Below are positions 1 to 12,140 of a stretch of DNA of 64,000 nucleotides, piece after piece. How positions within the stretch are numbered: position 1 is the first letter of the stretch; the number at the start of each line of letters is the position of its first letter. The translations under genes were made by a program, and so were the position numbers. The DNA comes from Lates calcarifer (taxonomy: Eukaryota > Chordata > Actinopteri > Centropomidae). Where the stretch lies: the NCBI RefSeq assembly GCF_001640805.2, contig NC_066848.1:12572592-12636591 (forward strand). The letters run 5' to 3'. The notes below the pieces were generated by a model. The model worked only from the letters and a program-made list of their open reading frames with translations, was not told the origin of the DNA and searched no databases.

Positions 1-544
1 CTCCCCACTCTGTGTTCAGCCTCTTCATCAGTTTGAAGGCATTCACAGGGTGTCCCAGGAAGCCCTCGGGGTCCTGTGTGGCTGTGGCTGTCAATGAATC
101 CAATTTATCAGCCCACCTATCGCAAAGAAGGTAGCACAGAGTTAGATGCATTGCTCTCAAGCAAAATTTTCAATTATTAGGAATTTTGTTTATGTACTCC
201 CATTTATAATATTGTATGTTTGCGTACATGTATGCATATCTGTGTATCAACCCACGTGTCACACTTTGTGTCCACAAACTCACCGTTTGACCTGCTCAAG
301 CTTGTTCTCCTCTGCTCTGATGTAGTCCTTTAGAGAGGTGACAAGGTCTTTTTCCGTGTATAACAGATCTGTCATCTGGCCTGATGAATGCAAATCAGAA
401 AAAATGTTATCATCAATACTTAACCAGCAACATGATTATCATATGTTGCTTGATGGTTTTACCTATTGAGGTGAAGAAGTCATTGTGGGCTGAGAGCGTT
501 TGCAGACAGCTCAGCAACAGTAAATACCAATACGGTAGCTCCAT
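1..544 (-). CDS. p4ha1: Prolyl 4-hydroxylase subunit alpha-1, N-terminal exons (partial)
   Basis: Collagen prolyl 4-hydroxylase alpha subunit, an ER-lumen enzyme that works with protein disulfide isomerase to hydroxylate collagen prolines. Three coding exons are visible on the minus strand: 463-544 (start codon at 542-544), 284-380 and 1-116; the rest lies left of the window. Phases agree throughout (82 nt, 97 nt, then open). Exon 1 gives a signal peptide starting MELPYWYLLLLSC, followed by HNDFFTSIG. Exon 2 reads GQMTDLLYTEKDLVTSLKDY. Exon 3 reads WADKLDSLTATATQDPEGF and HPVNAFKLMKRLNTEW. These match the P4HA N-terminal dimerisation region, and the DPEGF.GHPVNAFKLMKRLNTEW stretch is closer to P4HA1 than to P4HA2. 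The catalytic 2-oxoglutarate/iron domain is not in the window. Teleosts may have a/b duplicates; which one this is cannot be told here. Confidence 0.93.
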
Positions 545-3500
545 CCTGACAGAAAAGCAAGAAAATTAGATGCATTGTTCAACATGTTAAATGAAAATTC
601 AATCACACCAAAAACTTATGTCATCAAGGTTAATAACAGAATTGACAACTGACTGTCAGCAACAACTTTATATTGCTCACGTTAACATCCATAAAATCAG
701 ACAGATGTTAGAAGCTCCTTGTTCATGTTTTAGCCATCTAATGTCAGGATTTCCTGAGCTTACTCCTGAGTGAGCCACATCAAACATCCCAGGCCTTACA
801 ACTCATCCAAAAAACTGCTTCCCCCTGTTGTCCTAAATCTCCCTGATTTCTCATGTCGTTACCCTTCTCTACCAATTCCAGCACTGCTCCTTCTGAATTC
901 AAAACCTGGTTGTTAGCTCCATTTAAGATAAACCACAGACCTATTGTGGACAGTTTATTTTTTTTCTTTGGTAGAAAATGACTCTCAGTGAAAGCTGTTG
1001 GCAGCAAGGCCTGTGGATTGTCCAGAGTATTATTTCTGGAAAGACATGTTGCTATTGAGTGAACCAAAGTCTCAGGAGTTATCTAGAAAAACCAAAACTA
1101 TCTGCATGGATGAATATAACTGGGGGTAAGTGGGAAAATAGGCTAACAGAGATTAGGGTGAGTTCACTATTTAGGTGACACAGAGATAGAGATGAAAATA
1201 TACATTCAGATTCAACAAAAGGTAGAGCAAAAAGAGTAATCAAAGGCTGAAAACTTTGGAAGTCTCCTTATTCCTCTTGGAAGTGCAGCCTTCCACCCAC
1301 CACACAAAGCCAAATATAAAGTCTGTGGTTGGTGTCACTGTGTCCGGTTTGGCTTTGGAGTTGGCATAGCCAAAACTACCCCTGGGCTTCTGGCCTGTGA
1401 GGTGTGGCACTGTGATCTTTCTTCACATAGAGAGAGACATTAGAAGAAAATAACACAAACGGACTGGCAGGGAGAAATGTCTCTAACTGCATGCACATGG
1501 CAAGGTACGTATGTCTGTATACACAGCATCTTTAGAGTATGTGCTCGTCTTTATATACTGTTTTTAAAACTGGGCAGCTGCAGAGGACTTGTCTGGATCT
1601 CTCTGCTGTTGTACAAACAAAAAAGGGAACTAACATATCTGGAGCTAACCATATAGAAATAAATCATGGGATACATCTGTACATCAGTTTTTTTTCATCA
1701 AACTGCAGTAATTCATGAGAAACTGGTAAAAAATGTTGTGTCATGCAATCTTAAGAAATTCCTCCTACACAAGTCTGAGGCTGTGTATACAGACTAAAGA
1801 TTTATTTTCTCTTGGAGGAATGATAAACAAATAGGAATACTAGGTTTGTTACTAGTTCAGCAGAGAATAGTAAACCATGACCTCTGGCTGTTTTCATGGA
1901 TTATGTAGTTTATATGCAACACAAGTAAGATAACAGGCTAAGGATTGCTCTTCTCTTGCTTCTTAAAAACTCTGCCTTACTAGGGACAGTACTGTGTTGT
2001 TTGTGAACTTAGGCAAGACTATTTCTAGGTCAGACGTAACAAAGACAAAAGGCACTTAAAGGCATGATAAAGTCATTACCAGACATATTCACACACAGCA
2101 AGGCGGAGTAAGTGTACCAAGGATGACAAATATAGATTTACTGGTTTGTGACTATAAGAACTGCAATGACGTGAGGCCCATTTAGTTGTAAATGGTGAAA
2201 CAAACATTGGGAAAAGCCATATCGCCGACCTCTAATTTAGTGGCAAAGACATCAAGGTTGTTTCTCACCTTGGTTCTGTTGTTTCTGGATCCATTAGTGT
2301 GCTCATGTTCAAAATACTAAATGAAACCCTTATTCAAAATTTTAAAAAAGTATTATGACACTTAAACACAGACTTTATCTCTAAAACCCTTATCATAGTT
2401 GAATATGAATATAGTTACATATATCACTGTAAAGACTCATTACATAGACACATGTACACAGAAACCTATGCAAACACCCACATATGCATTCATGCTGCTA
2501 TGCATACACGTGTACACACATACACCTGGTAGCAACTGAAAGGTCATGCATGATCCGTGCATCTGTGCAGATCTGCAGTGCTTCTTACTGGAAGAAAACA
2601 ACAGGCTCAAACAGGTTCTGACTTTGCCACAAGGACAAGCCTTCAGTGAAAATAAAAGAATGACTTAATGTGGGATTTCCATATAGGTCAGCAGCAGGCA
2701 GCAGAGAGGAAGGAAAATAAACCTGTCAGATCCAAACTTATTCAATTAAAACAAAATTAAATTGCATTAAATTCTAATCTAAGTATACTTAAACTATAAA
2801 AAGAAACTGTAAGACAAAATGCATTTTACCATTATCCTAAACTGCTACTGTGGTGCCACCAAGTCCAGAATACCATAATATGCATTTGCCACTTACATTT
2901 CCACCAGGATAAAAACTCAGGAGAACATAATTATTGTAATCACAGGTTGATGATTACTTTGTCTCCTTTGTTGTATAGTCATAGAAGTTTGATGTCAAGA
3001 TTAAAATTGTGAGTTTAACAGTTATAATTTAGATCCATTTGTCATACTGCACAAGACAACAAGTGGTAGTGAAAGTGTCTGTGTGCGCACATACATGCTT
3101 GTATGTGACATGCTAAAACTCCAAAACATTCCTGAAGACCCATAAACCATTTAACATTTCACTTGCAGGACACTTGCCGAGCCACGAATACAGAAAACTC
3201 TTCTGCACAAATTTGCATGCAAGTTTTTTTTTTTGACCGCTCAAACTATTTGTGAACTAGGCAGCATTCTGTTCAAACATGTTCATTAGGAGACTGTTTT
3301 TTGTCATTGTTGTTATGTTAAAACCTTGTGTTAATTACAGGAAAAGAGGATATATCACAGTACTCCAAGCAGGTGCTCCCAGTGCTCACAGATGTGAATC
3401 TTAAATGTAAGGGAAAGAAGTAGTAAAAGCCATACAAATACTGTTGACATTCTACTTTAAGTCCCCCATTTAGCATTTATAAGCAAGATATAAACATTCC

Positions 3501-5121
3501 ATAAACATTTATAACACACTATAAATTAGCTGCAAGCAGAGCTAAGTATTTATTATCGATGTATTTGTTCACACCTATATAAGAGATAATCAAATACCTT
3601 ATAGTACAATTATAATATAACCTATATCTTCATATGAGAACTTATAACTGCTGTCAAATACTGCGTATTAATGAACACTTAAAATGCCCTTATATAAATT
3701 TACAACTACAATGCAGTGGGTTAAATATAATGTATTGAATATTCACATACTGCTAAACATGGGAACTTAAAGTGAAATACTTGCAATAAAAGGAGCTTCT
3801 TCCCCTTTTTCAAAAACAGCAAGGCTGCATTATATTCAAAACTCTCAAAGTTGCTGTTATTGCATAAATTGTGCATATACTGGAACTGCAACTAATTTCT
3901 CCCTGTATGATTATTTATCGGAAAACCTGAACTCATGAGGAAGCCTTGCTCTTTGATTTAAAAAAAATGACACAAAAAAGAGAAGACATGAAAATTACAA
4001 ATTATTTTATGATTTTACATTAGTATTGTATACTATTTTCTAGACAAAATGACCCAACCATATCTCAAAAAAGCACAGGTCTGATATATTGAGTACCATT
4101 CACACATGACGGAACCTTTCAAGTATTCCACTGGTATTATCATGAAATGTGTACTTCTGAATACATTTAGAAAGCCTCACTTCAGTCACTATACTTTTGA
4201 ACAAATGTGCGACCTCTTCTCTTAGTCTGCATTGCATCATAGGATCTTCTTCACTGAGAAACAGCCTTCATCATAACTATCTCCTCCAAAGTTTTACTGG
4301 GAGTGAAGCTGCGGAGTCAGATAACACAGGATGTGGATGGAAGAGGACTGCCACGTCTTCGCCCCTCCCCACCGGGCAAACTCATGTGAGGACTGCACAC
4401 TGGCTTATGGAGTCTGACTGAAAGTATTTTACCTGCAATAACCCATCAGTCACCCCTACAAACTGACACACAGCAGGGAGGCTATTAATTTCTGGAAGGC
4501 AGCTAGTGTTTGTTTGTTTGCTTCCAAACTTTTTAGCAGGAAGCCTTGTAGTTAGTAGCCTACAAGCATAAAGTTAACTGTGAATATTAGCCTTTATCCC
4601 CTCATTGCAGCGTGTGATATATTAGACTATAGGACTGTTAATGTACAAAATGCTGGCTATTAACATATAAAATCGGTGTATGCTGTTAAATCAATGCACG
4701 GAACATAGTTAGGGCAAAGAGAATGAAGTAGCATCCTACGCTACATTGCATCGGAATGCCACAACATAAACGCTAGTTTCATGGGGCAAAACCCAGGTTT
4801 GGTTTAATTTTCTCGCTGTTATAGCCCTGTTCTGGCTGAATTTTGCTAAACCTGGTCGCTCTTTATCAATTCAAGTTTATCACATTATCTGCAAATCGCA
4901 AATATCAAAGTTTCGTCCAAAGTTTAGCTAGTTTTCAGCTAGCTAGCTCACCTAACGTTAATATGAATGGAAATAAAAAAAAAAAGTTTTACGGTCGCTG
5001 ACGTAAACAGAAGATACGGCGGAAAAAGACAGTTCATAATTGTACGGTTGACATGATAACTACCAGGTTTTTGAATGGGTTAGTCTGTGTCATCTTATCT
5101 ACTTCAGGAGTCGACATTTAC
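545..5121 (-). other. Intron 1 of p4ha1
   Basis: About 4.6 kb of A+T-rich non-coding sequence between the first coding exon of p4ha1 and its likely untranslated first exon. The short open frames here (for example 591-773 and 4197-4421) have no recognisable protein and no consistent splice context. Apart from the interspersed repeat near 3.45-3.72 kb, I see nothing I can name. Confidence 0.7.
3450..3725. repeat. Teleost interspersed repeat remnant (stepped 'tttataa' family)
   Basis: A+T-rich stretch with repeated blocks such as CATTTATAA, AACATTTATAACACACTATAA, AGAGATAATCAAAT and TATATCTTCATATGAG. It resembles a high-copy element I recall from percomorph genomes, a non-coding DNA-element remnant. 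The boundaries are approximate and the family name is not certain. Confidence 0.45.
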
Positions 5122-5330
5122 CTTAACGAGAGCATCCAGCGAGTTAGCACAAATGTTGTGTGTGTCCCGGGTCGTCGGGTCCTCTGAGGGGTCTGCTCAA
5201 ACGGACACACACGGTACAGTAAACGTCGAGAGGATGAACGCGTCTGGAGTCAGGCTGGTGGTTCGTCCTATTTGTGATGTTTCGGTGCACTGTTGGCCAT
5301 CTGGTGGTTAGGGCTGGATTTCTGCAAGTC
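4990..5330 (-). promoter_or_regulatory. Promoter and probable 5' untranslated exon of p4ha1
   Basis: The sequence becomes CpG-containing here (ACGGTCGCTGACGTAAAC, CGGGTCGTCGGG, AACGTCGAG). On the minus strand a good donor, AAG followed by GTAAATG, lies at 5116-5124, so a non-coding exon probably runs from 5122 up to roughly 5250 and splices to the coding exon ending at 544. A CRE-like TGACGT sits near 5000. The transcription start is inferred, not seen. Confidence 0.5.
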
Positions 5331-6040
5331 TGGGTCTGAATGCTACGTGCAGATTCTCACATGCAGAGTCTCCTGCTACTAGATTTTAGGGGGCTGTCGT
5401 TTCTAACTTGCTAGGGGAGGTGTCTGTAGTTGACCCGTAGTGAGGCAGCCATGGATGAGTATTTATGGTTTTAATGTAAAAAAAAAAAAAAAATGGGGGC
5501 ACCAGATATCGTCATCCTTTTGCCACGTGTTGGGGTGCTTTCCTCTGTTTCTCTTAATTAAAGAGACGTTGACATTAATGTTCTATAGCATTAACACATA
5601 ATCTCAATAGCCCCTTACAAGATGGTAGTTTATGTGGTTTTGCAGTATTTCAGTTAGCCTAACAAACTTCTTTTTAAACCATTTTCACCTAAAGTCTTTT
5701 CTCTTCCCATTCCTCCCACATTCCAGAAAGTTCCTTCCCAACCAAAAAGTGTGACTGGAGGGAGGGAATTCCTGCTGTATGCTACTGAGTTCAGCAGGGT
5801 GGAGCTAAATGTGTGTGTGTGTTTGTGTGAAAGAGATAGCAGCAAGTTATTAACTTGACTGCAGTACTTCCAGATGCACAAATCTTAAGCAGTAAAAAGT
5901 GAACACCACAAAATGTGAATGAGTGTGATAAACTTTGGCTATTTGCAGGCCTGGTGTTGAACAGACTGCACGACTCAGAGATAAAAAGTATCATCACCTC
6001 GTGGGATAAAACCAAAGAAAAAAGAAACCTTTTTAATGTA
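5331..6040. other. Intergenic spacer p4ha1 / styxl1-like
   Basis: Spacer between the p4ha1 promoter and the 3' end of the downstream minus-strand gene. It contains a poly(A) run near 5480 and a short TG tract near 5812. No coding exon is supported; open frames at 5654-6106 on both strands overlap each other and look random. Confidence 0.6.
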
Positions 6041-6057
6041 AAACGTAATAAATACAC

Positions 6058-6063
6058 TTTATT
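6058..6063 (-). terminator. Polyadenylation signal of the styxl1-like gene
   Basis: TTTATT on the plus strand, i.e. AATAAA on the minus strand, about 340 nt downstream of the stop codon at 6400-6402. It would give a 3' UTR of roughly 360 nt. Confidence 0.45.
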
Positions 6064-6399
6064 AATATACATATTCTATCAACTATTAACAAGCAAAATG
6101 TCATAACAGGGATTATATTATACTGAGTCATACAGAGGTCACAAAATGAAACATCTGTATGATTACTGTTGGTATTGGGGCATAGCACAAGAAACACTGT
6201 GTGGGGTTTGATGGTGAAGCAAGGTTAATGTCAAACTCGTGGGAAAAATACTCCTATCCAGTCTTTTAGAGTCTTTCTTGCAGCACAAAATCCACTTCTG
6301 TTTGCTTAGTCTCAGCTTATTTTACATTTCTCTCAATATGAACTGTAAAAAAAAAAAAAATCCAGTGTGTCCTCCTTTCTACTCCCACTCTTACTCCAG

Positions 6400-8968
6400 T
6401 CATCGGCGGATGTCGTCCAGGGAGGTGAGTCTGCTCCCAAACAGCTGCTCCTCATAGGTCAGCAGCTGACGCAGGAAGTTCACGTTGGGTGCCGTGCAAG
6501 CCCTCCTCTCCTTCAGCCAGCGGAGGGCGTGAAGCAGTGACCAGCGCCGGTGCTCCATGAGGAAGGCCAGCGTTAGTGCTGAGCTGCGACTCCTGCCCAT
6601 GCTACAGTGAACCAGGACGCGGCCAGCTGGCTCGGCCTTCAGAGCCGTGTTGATGAACCTGGATGCCAGCGGCAGTGCTTCAACCAGGTCCTGCTGGGCG
6701 TCATCGCTCAGACGCAGCCGCAGGTAGCACAACGTGTTGGGGAAAGCGTCAGGGCTGTTGGCAGTGGCATTGACCACGTGTGTGATGTGCAGGTTCTTGA
6801 TGATGCGGTAGTCTGAAGCCTGGGAGGCAGAGCCCTGGTAGAGAGCTCCTTCCAGGATTTCTGAAGGGTAGATGGTGAGGGTGTGTCGCTCAGGTTCAAG
6901 CAGGACCATGCGTCGTGTGCACAGGAAAGGGTAGAGGGCATGGAAGGCTGAGAATCCCCCCAGCAGGATAACAGGATCCATTCCCAGAGCACTGAGCTGA
7001 AAGAAACAGCGCTGGAGGTCTGGGGAGTCTGCCCTGGCTTTCACACTGCCCACTGAAATTTGTGCAGAAACAATCACAGTGACAGAGCACAGAAGAAATC
7101 AATTCAGCACAGATGATCAGGTAGATTTCAACAGTACAAGTCTACAGTCATGTTAGTGGCACTGTGAGGCTGTACTTAGGCAGCAGCTTGAGCAGAATGC
7201 TAATATCAACATATCATCTAATGATGATATCGTTACATTAAAACTTGAAGATTCACATAACATGACATGCTTGAGGGAAAAACAGGGATTATAAAGTCAG
7301 GAGGATTCGTCCTCTGGGCATCATGGATGTCCATAGAAAATGTCATGACCATCCATCTAATAGTTGTTGAAATACTTCAGTAGGAGTCCTGACTGACCAA
7401 CAGACTGATATCCTCATCCACCACGTTTGTTAAAAACGTGGTTATGCTGAATTAGTGATAACTCATGTTGTCCAGTATACTCTTCTGCATATGTGCATGT
7501 CTGTTTGTGAGGAGTACATGAGTGTGGATTACTGACCTGGACTACATCCTTCCTCTGCATACAGCAGTATTATGGAATACTTCTGCAGCTCTATACAGCT
7601 GATCAGACAGCCCAGCTCAGGGTGGATCACCGTCACAGTGGCCCGTGCTGTCACCACGTGGCTCTCCTTGTACCTAACACACACACATTCATTCGTTATA
7701 TACTGTACACACACAGATGTGTTATACCTCCAAAGACCATTTTACACAATGTTCTATAGCAGAGTAGATGTCTTCCAGGATGAGGCAGCAGCTGATTGAT
7801 GGTGGTGCTCTAGCAAGAGTCCCTGGAAGCAGGACAGGACTGACTCAAAATAAACTACAGCACCCATGTTTATTATAATGAAAGGGTATGGCAGCCAGTC
7901 TAACAGTGTGGGTCACTGGTGTGTTCCTAATAGTTTTTGGATAGCAGTGAAGCTATATGGTACAAAAGAATAACTTGTAGTATGCCATGCTACTGTGCCA
8001 CAGGTAGCTATGTCCCTATGTATAATAGGAAACACTATTTACTTTTTAGCCATAGCCTAAAAAATAACTTATTCAAAGTCATGCAACCTTGCACAAAGTC
8101 CTGTAATAAATGCTGTCTTTGTGAAATTTAAACTGCTGTTTTGCTGAAATAGATGTGTTGATGCAAAGTACCAGTAACCTTTATCACCAGATTGTGCTTT
8201 TCACTCTACAAGTGAAGCCTTTGTTGTGTCTACTCGTATATAGAGTATGGTATTTATATATATAACAGAGTTTCTGCATCTGAAAAGCACTGGTGTTTTC
8301 TATAGAGCACCCACCTCTCTGTGCTGCGACAGTCCAGGATGAGAATATAGTACGGATCATACAAGGCGGGCTGGCCTTCTTCTGCATTCAGCAGGTTGTA
8401 CACTTGCTGTGGGGTGATATAGCCTCGCTCTACACAAGCTTTTTCTGGAAGAGCAGGAACCAGCACCTCCTCTGGCTCACACACTGCTTGCCAGGCAGAG
8501 GAAATACAAAGAATACAGTGTGTCTGCTTGTGTGTAGTTGTGTGTGCATATGTTTTATGTGTGCAAAAACAGAGAGAGTTGGAATTAAAAATATACCCTT
8601 TACCTTTGTTCTGGATAGGTATGATGGAGGAATGGTCACTATCTGTACTATTGACTTCTCTGTCAGAGATGCTGCTCACTGTTTGGAATGTGTTGACAGG
8701 CTCTCTGAAGGCCGCTCTACAACTGTTATTCACTCTGACACACAAACAGAGGCACATGCACACAGAGAAGTGCAATATAAAGACAGTAACACAGCAGCAT
8801 TATGGGAGACTAAATACAAAACCAGTATATAACGATTTACCAATGTATTGTTTTAGAGTTTTACAAGAAAAAAAAAAAACACAGCAGAACTCTTTACCTG
8901 GACAGTACTACGCCCATCTCGTTTAAGTCATTTGGCAGATGCATCAGCTGTTCCCACCGGCCCTTCAT
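6400..8968 (-). CDS. styxl1: STYXL1-like rhodanese plus dual-specificity phosphatase
   Basis: Five minus-strand exons join in phase: 8898-8968 (start), 8604-8722, 8315-8483, 7537-7673 and 6400-7052, giving about 382 residues (human STYXL1, 313). A rhodanese (MAPK-phosphatase type) domain contains ILDCRSTERYKESHVVTA, close to the human ILDVRSKWEYDESHVITA; a DSP domain starts near residue 229 (SEILEGALYQGSASQA) and the C-terminal end FGSRLTSLDD matches the human end. Unlike human MK-STYX, where the catalytic cysteine is replaced, this protein has VHCSMGRSRSS (Cys ~315, Arg ~321) and an upstream Asp (~281), so it could be an active phosphatase. The start at 8966-8968 is the first in-frame ATG after an acceptor at 8981-8982; the frame is open upstream within the exon, so a further 5' exon may exist. 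The Ser/Thr-rich stretch at residues ~30-63 has no counterpart I recall. Confidence 0.82.
7290..7425 (-). repeat. Teleost interspersed repeat ('atccatccaatagttgttgagatatttc' family)
   Basis: Contains TCGTCCTCTGGGCATCATGGATGTCC, CATCTAATAGTTGTTGAAATA, and ACTGACCAACAGACTGATA. This is a familiar decayed fish element that lies in an intron of the styxl1-like gene. A second copy of the family is at about 53.9-54.17 kb. Boundaries are approximate; which strand is 'sense' is not known. Confidence 0.6.
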
Positions 8969-10344
8969 TAGAGGAACATGCTACATCAAGAAACAAATAA
9001 ATTATCTTAAAACACTGAAAAAAAATTCTCTCAAAATGCCAACAGGAAGTAATGAGGTTAAAAGATTTGAAAAAACCCACTATGCACTATTTGTTGTTGC
9101 TGTGATTCTTACTCAGCCCCGCTTCAGCCTTGCCCTTAATTTAGCTGGTGGTCTTGGAAACACAGTAACAGTTAAGTGCTCTAGAGGGCCACATGGGAGC
9201 TGGCTGTGACAGGTGACGGAGGAGAGACCTGGATAGGAGTCCTACTTCACCCAAATTAACTCCCAATAGTTGCAGTGTACGCTTAATTGCACAAAAATGT
9301 ATACATAGAGTTGAGCTTAAAACCATACAGAGATCAGGGCAGTAGTTGGATAACAGACACAAACAAGAAATAAGGGAGGATGCATAAAGCTCCACATGCC
9401 AGGGCACTATTTACTTTGAGACAAATCTGTGTTTAATGTTCCCTTTGCAAGAGCAAAAGTATTTTTGAAGTTGCCAAATGAAAACAATGAATTGACAAAT
9501 CATATTTCTTTTTATCCAACTAACTTTTAGCCAATAAAAAAGGATTGGGAAACAAAAGGTATAACAGGACAAACCAAACCAAAAAAAAAACAAAAAAACA
9601 AATTAAGCTAATTTCAGAAGATAATGCACACCAAATGATGGGACTCTTCAGTAAAATGTGGCTCCACAAAATTGCAAAAGACACAGTCATTCATGATAAC
9701 AACTTACTGCTGTCTCAGGAACACCATAAACAATGTATTATTAAGTAAGCTTAAGTAATCTAGATAAATATGTCTAATATCCACTATCACATGTTTCCTC
9801 TACACCACTGCAAAAGATATTAACCTCATCTTAGCTGCCTCACTATTCAAGTTTTGAATCTTACCGCATGTGTTGCTGTGCCCCTCAGTTGTCACTCTCA
9901 GCCATGTCATCACCTCTCCTTGACCCCCACAGCACTTATTCTTCAACGTCCCCCAACCCGCCCTCCCCCCATCTTCCTCACAGAACCCTTCATGATGCTC
10001 TGTGCTCAACTTTCTGCTTAGTCTCATGACCCTGGCATCTTCATCACCCTTTATCCCATTACCGCCATACTTTGTTGGACCTGGTTACTGTCTGTTTATA
10101 GAACTGGTTTTACTTCTGTGAGTCAACACTCTTTCATCCATTTTGTTATATGTCAACCAAACACACTTCCTTAAACTCAATACAACTGGTTCATTGTACT
10201 GCTCCTGCTAATGCCTTTTTCCATGGCACAGACTACATGTCCATTGTTGGTGCTCTGTGTTGTTTTAGTCATATCTATCTCAGTTTTCCACTCTGTGTTG
10301 CTAGAGGTAGATAAGAATTAAAATTTATGAATAGGGCAGTGGTG

Positions 10345-10565
10345 AAAGTATTTGCATCCTTTACTTAAGTTCCAATACTACATTTTACTGGTTAAAAAAA
10401 ACAAAACAAACTTTTACTAGTACAATTCAGCCACTGAAACATTTGTACAAGTAAAAATCCAAAGTATTATCAAAGTATTAAATTAAAAGTACTTATTATG
10501 CAGATTGTGTTTTCTAAAATGCCTGTTATCATATTTTATTTTTCTTGATAGTTGATATTCCTACA
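10345..10565. repeat. Teleost interspersed repeat (stepped 'agtaaaagtact' family)
   Basis: Contains GTATTTGCATCCTTTACTTAAGT, TACAAGTAAAAATCCAAAGT and AAATTAAAAGTACTTATTATGCAG, the pattern of a very common fish repeat. Related copies lie near 34.56-34.73 kb and 42.43-42.93 kb. Confidence 0.6.
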
Positions 10566-11908
10566 AATGTGTCCAGAGCTTGAGAGTGAGAGAGGAACGC
10601 TATGAGGCTGCCCACATCAAAAAAGAGTATGACTGCCCCCTGTTGTGCTCCTGAGTGAGTTTATTAAGACAACCTCGTCTGCACTTTGCGAAAGGTTAGC
10701 ACAGAACATGTGCACAGAACTCAAACACACACACATACTGTAAACACACACACAAATACTGTATTTCCATATATTTCAGTGTGGCCACATCAGTGTACAC
10801 ACAAGAATGTACACAGGTTTCCACATATCCGTTCGCACACGTGTAATATGTAGACACAGGATTGGTCACCAGGTTCCATTTTATTGTTGGTGTTTTGTAA
10901 TGTCCAACCAGCCTAGATGACACACAGAGCTGTGACTGAGAGCCCCCGAAGCTTACAGGCCTGTTGCTATAGTATTGTGGTTGGGTTGGGGTGCTCACGC
11001 TGCTACTGTGCTTGTCTGAGCTCTAGAATGCACAGATGTCCATCGTCTCAGTCTGATGCGTCTCTTTACTTAAACAGACCCTCACTTGTGCAGCCATGTG
11101 GCTGATGGACTCCATGATGCCGTGATGGCCCATGCAGCTAGAAGGATCCAGACAGAAGAGGGGGTTGGGAAGGTAAAGCTGGGGAAAGACTGTCAGGAAT
11201 GTCACAAACAGGTGTCAAAGCTGGAAAGAAACAGCGCCAGGGTTTTCCCTCTCATCAGAAGAAGGTCTATCAATAAAGCAAGAAAAATCTATCTTTTTTT
11301 TTTTAGATATATAACATGACAACATTTTTCTTTCATGAGGCTTAGAGAGGCGTTTATCTCTCAGTAAAACACATCATGTGTAATAAAATGTGTCAATGAC
11401 CAGATATCTTAATGGATTCCACAGATGTCTACTCCATTTCTGCGTATCTTCGGAGAAAATTATATTTCCTAACTGTCCTCCCTGGTTGCTTCTTTAATTA
11501 TGGGAAGATAAACAGCCCAAGTCCAAAGTCCATCTGGACATAGTGAGAAAACAAATGAGGCGAATGCCCAGAGCACAGAGAGCTGAGGCGCATTCAGCAG
11601 AATAGATAGGGAGAGTTTGTTGAGAAGGTAACATGCTAAAATTATCTTAACCACAGTATTACCAGTAGTGGTAGGAATGAATGGCAATGACAGCAACTTG
11701 GAGGGAATGATTGGAGTTTTGACATGAAATATGCTTTCAGATGGTGAGTGAAATTTCTGTTTCTCTTGCACTTTCGTCATGTTGCTTTCAAAAATGGTTC
11801 ACAATTTAGCACATATTTAAATGTGTGTTGCTGTTTTTTTTGTTTTTTTTTTCGTAAACAGCTTCTTTTTAAGCAGCATGCAGCTTTACTAGCGGTACTA
11901 TAATAATA

Positions 11909-12140
11909 CACTGTTGCCCATAAAGTTGGAATAATTTTTTCAGACACTTTTTATTTGTGTTTATACACAATAATCACCTTTGACCAGGTGCAGTGATTAC
12001 ATACTGAGTCCCAGTTACCAATTTTGTTTTGAGAAGATACAGAAGATACAATTTATCAAGAATAAATCACAGTCACAATTATTTCATGAGAAGAGGTAAA
12101 AAAAAAAATGTTTTATTCCAACTTCATGGGCAACAGTGTG
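11909..12140. mobile_element. Tc1/mariner-type MITE, about 230 bp
   Basis: The left end CACTGTTGCCCATAAAGTTG at 11909 is mirrored by the right end ending in ATGGGCAACAGTG at 12138, giving terminal inverted repeats of at least 25 bp with one mismatch (CACTGTTGCCCATaAAGTTGG versus CACTGTTGCCCATgAAGTTGG). A TA dinucleotide lies beside each end (11907-11908; 12141-12142), as expected for TA-target insertion. The interior has no open frame, so it is a non-autonomous element that would have needed a transposase supplied elsewhere. Confidence 0.8.

Noticed and set aside
8293..8832. 179-codon plus-strand open frame
   Set aside because: It overlays two in-phase minus-strand exons of the styxl1-like gene and reads through their splice sites, so it is a shadow.
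9141..9407. Minus frame with Cys/Leu-rich sequence as a 5' exon of the styxl1-like gene
   Set aside because: No donor in phase with the exon at 8898-8980 and no rhodanese or phosphatase resemblance.
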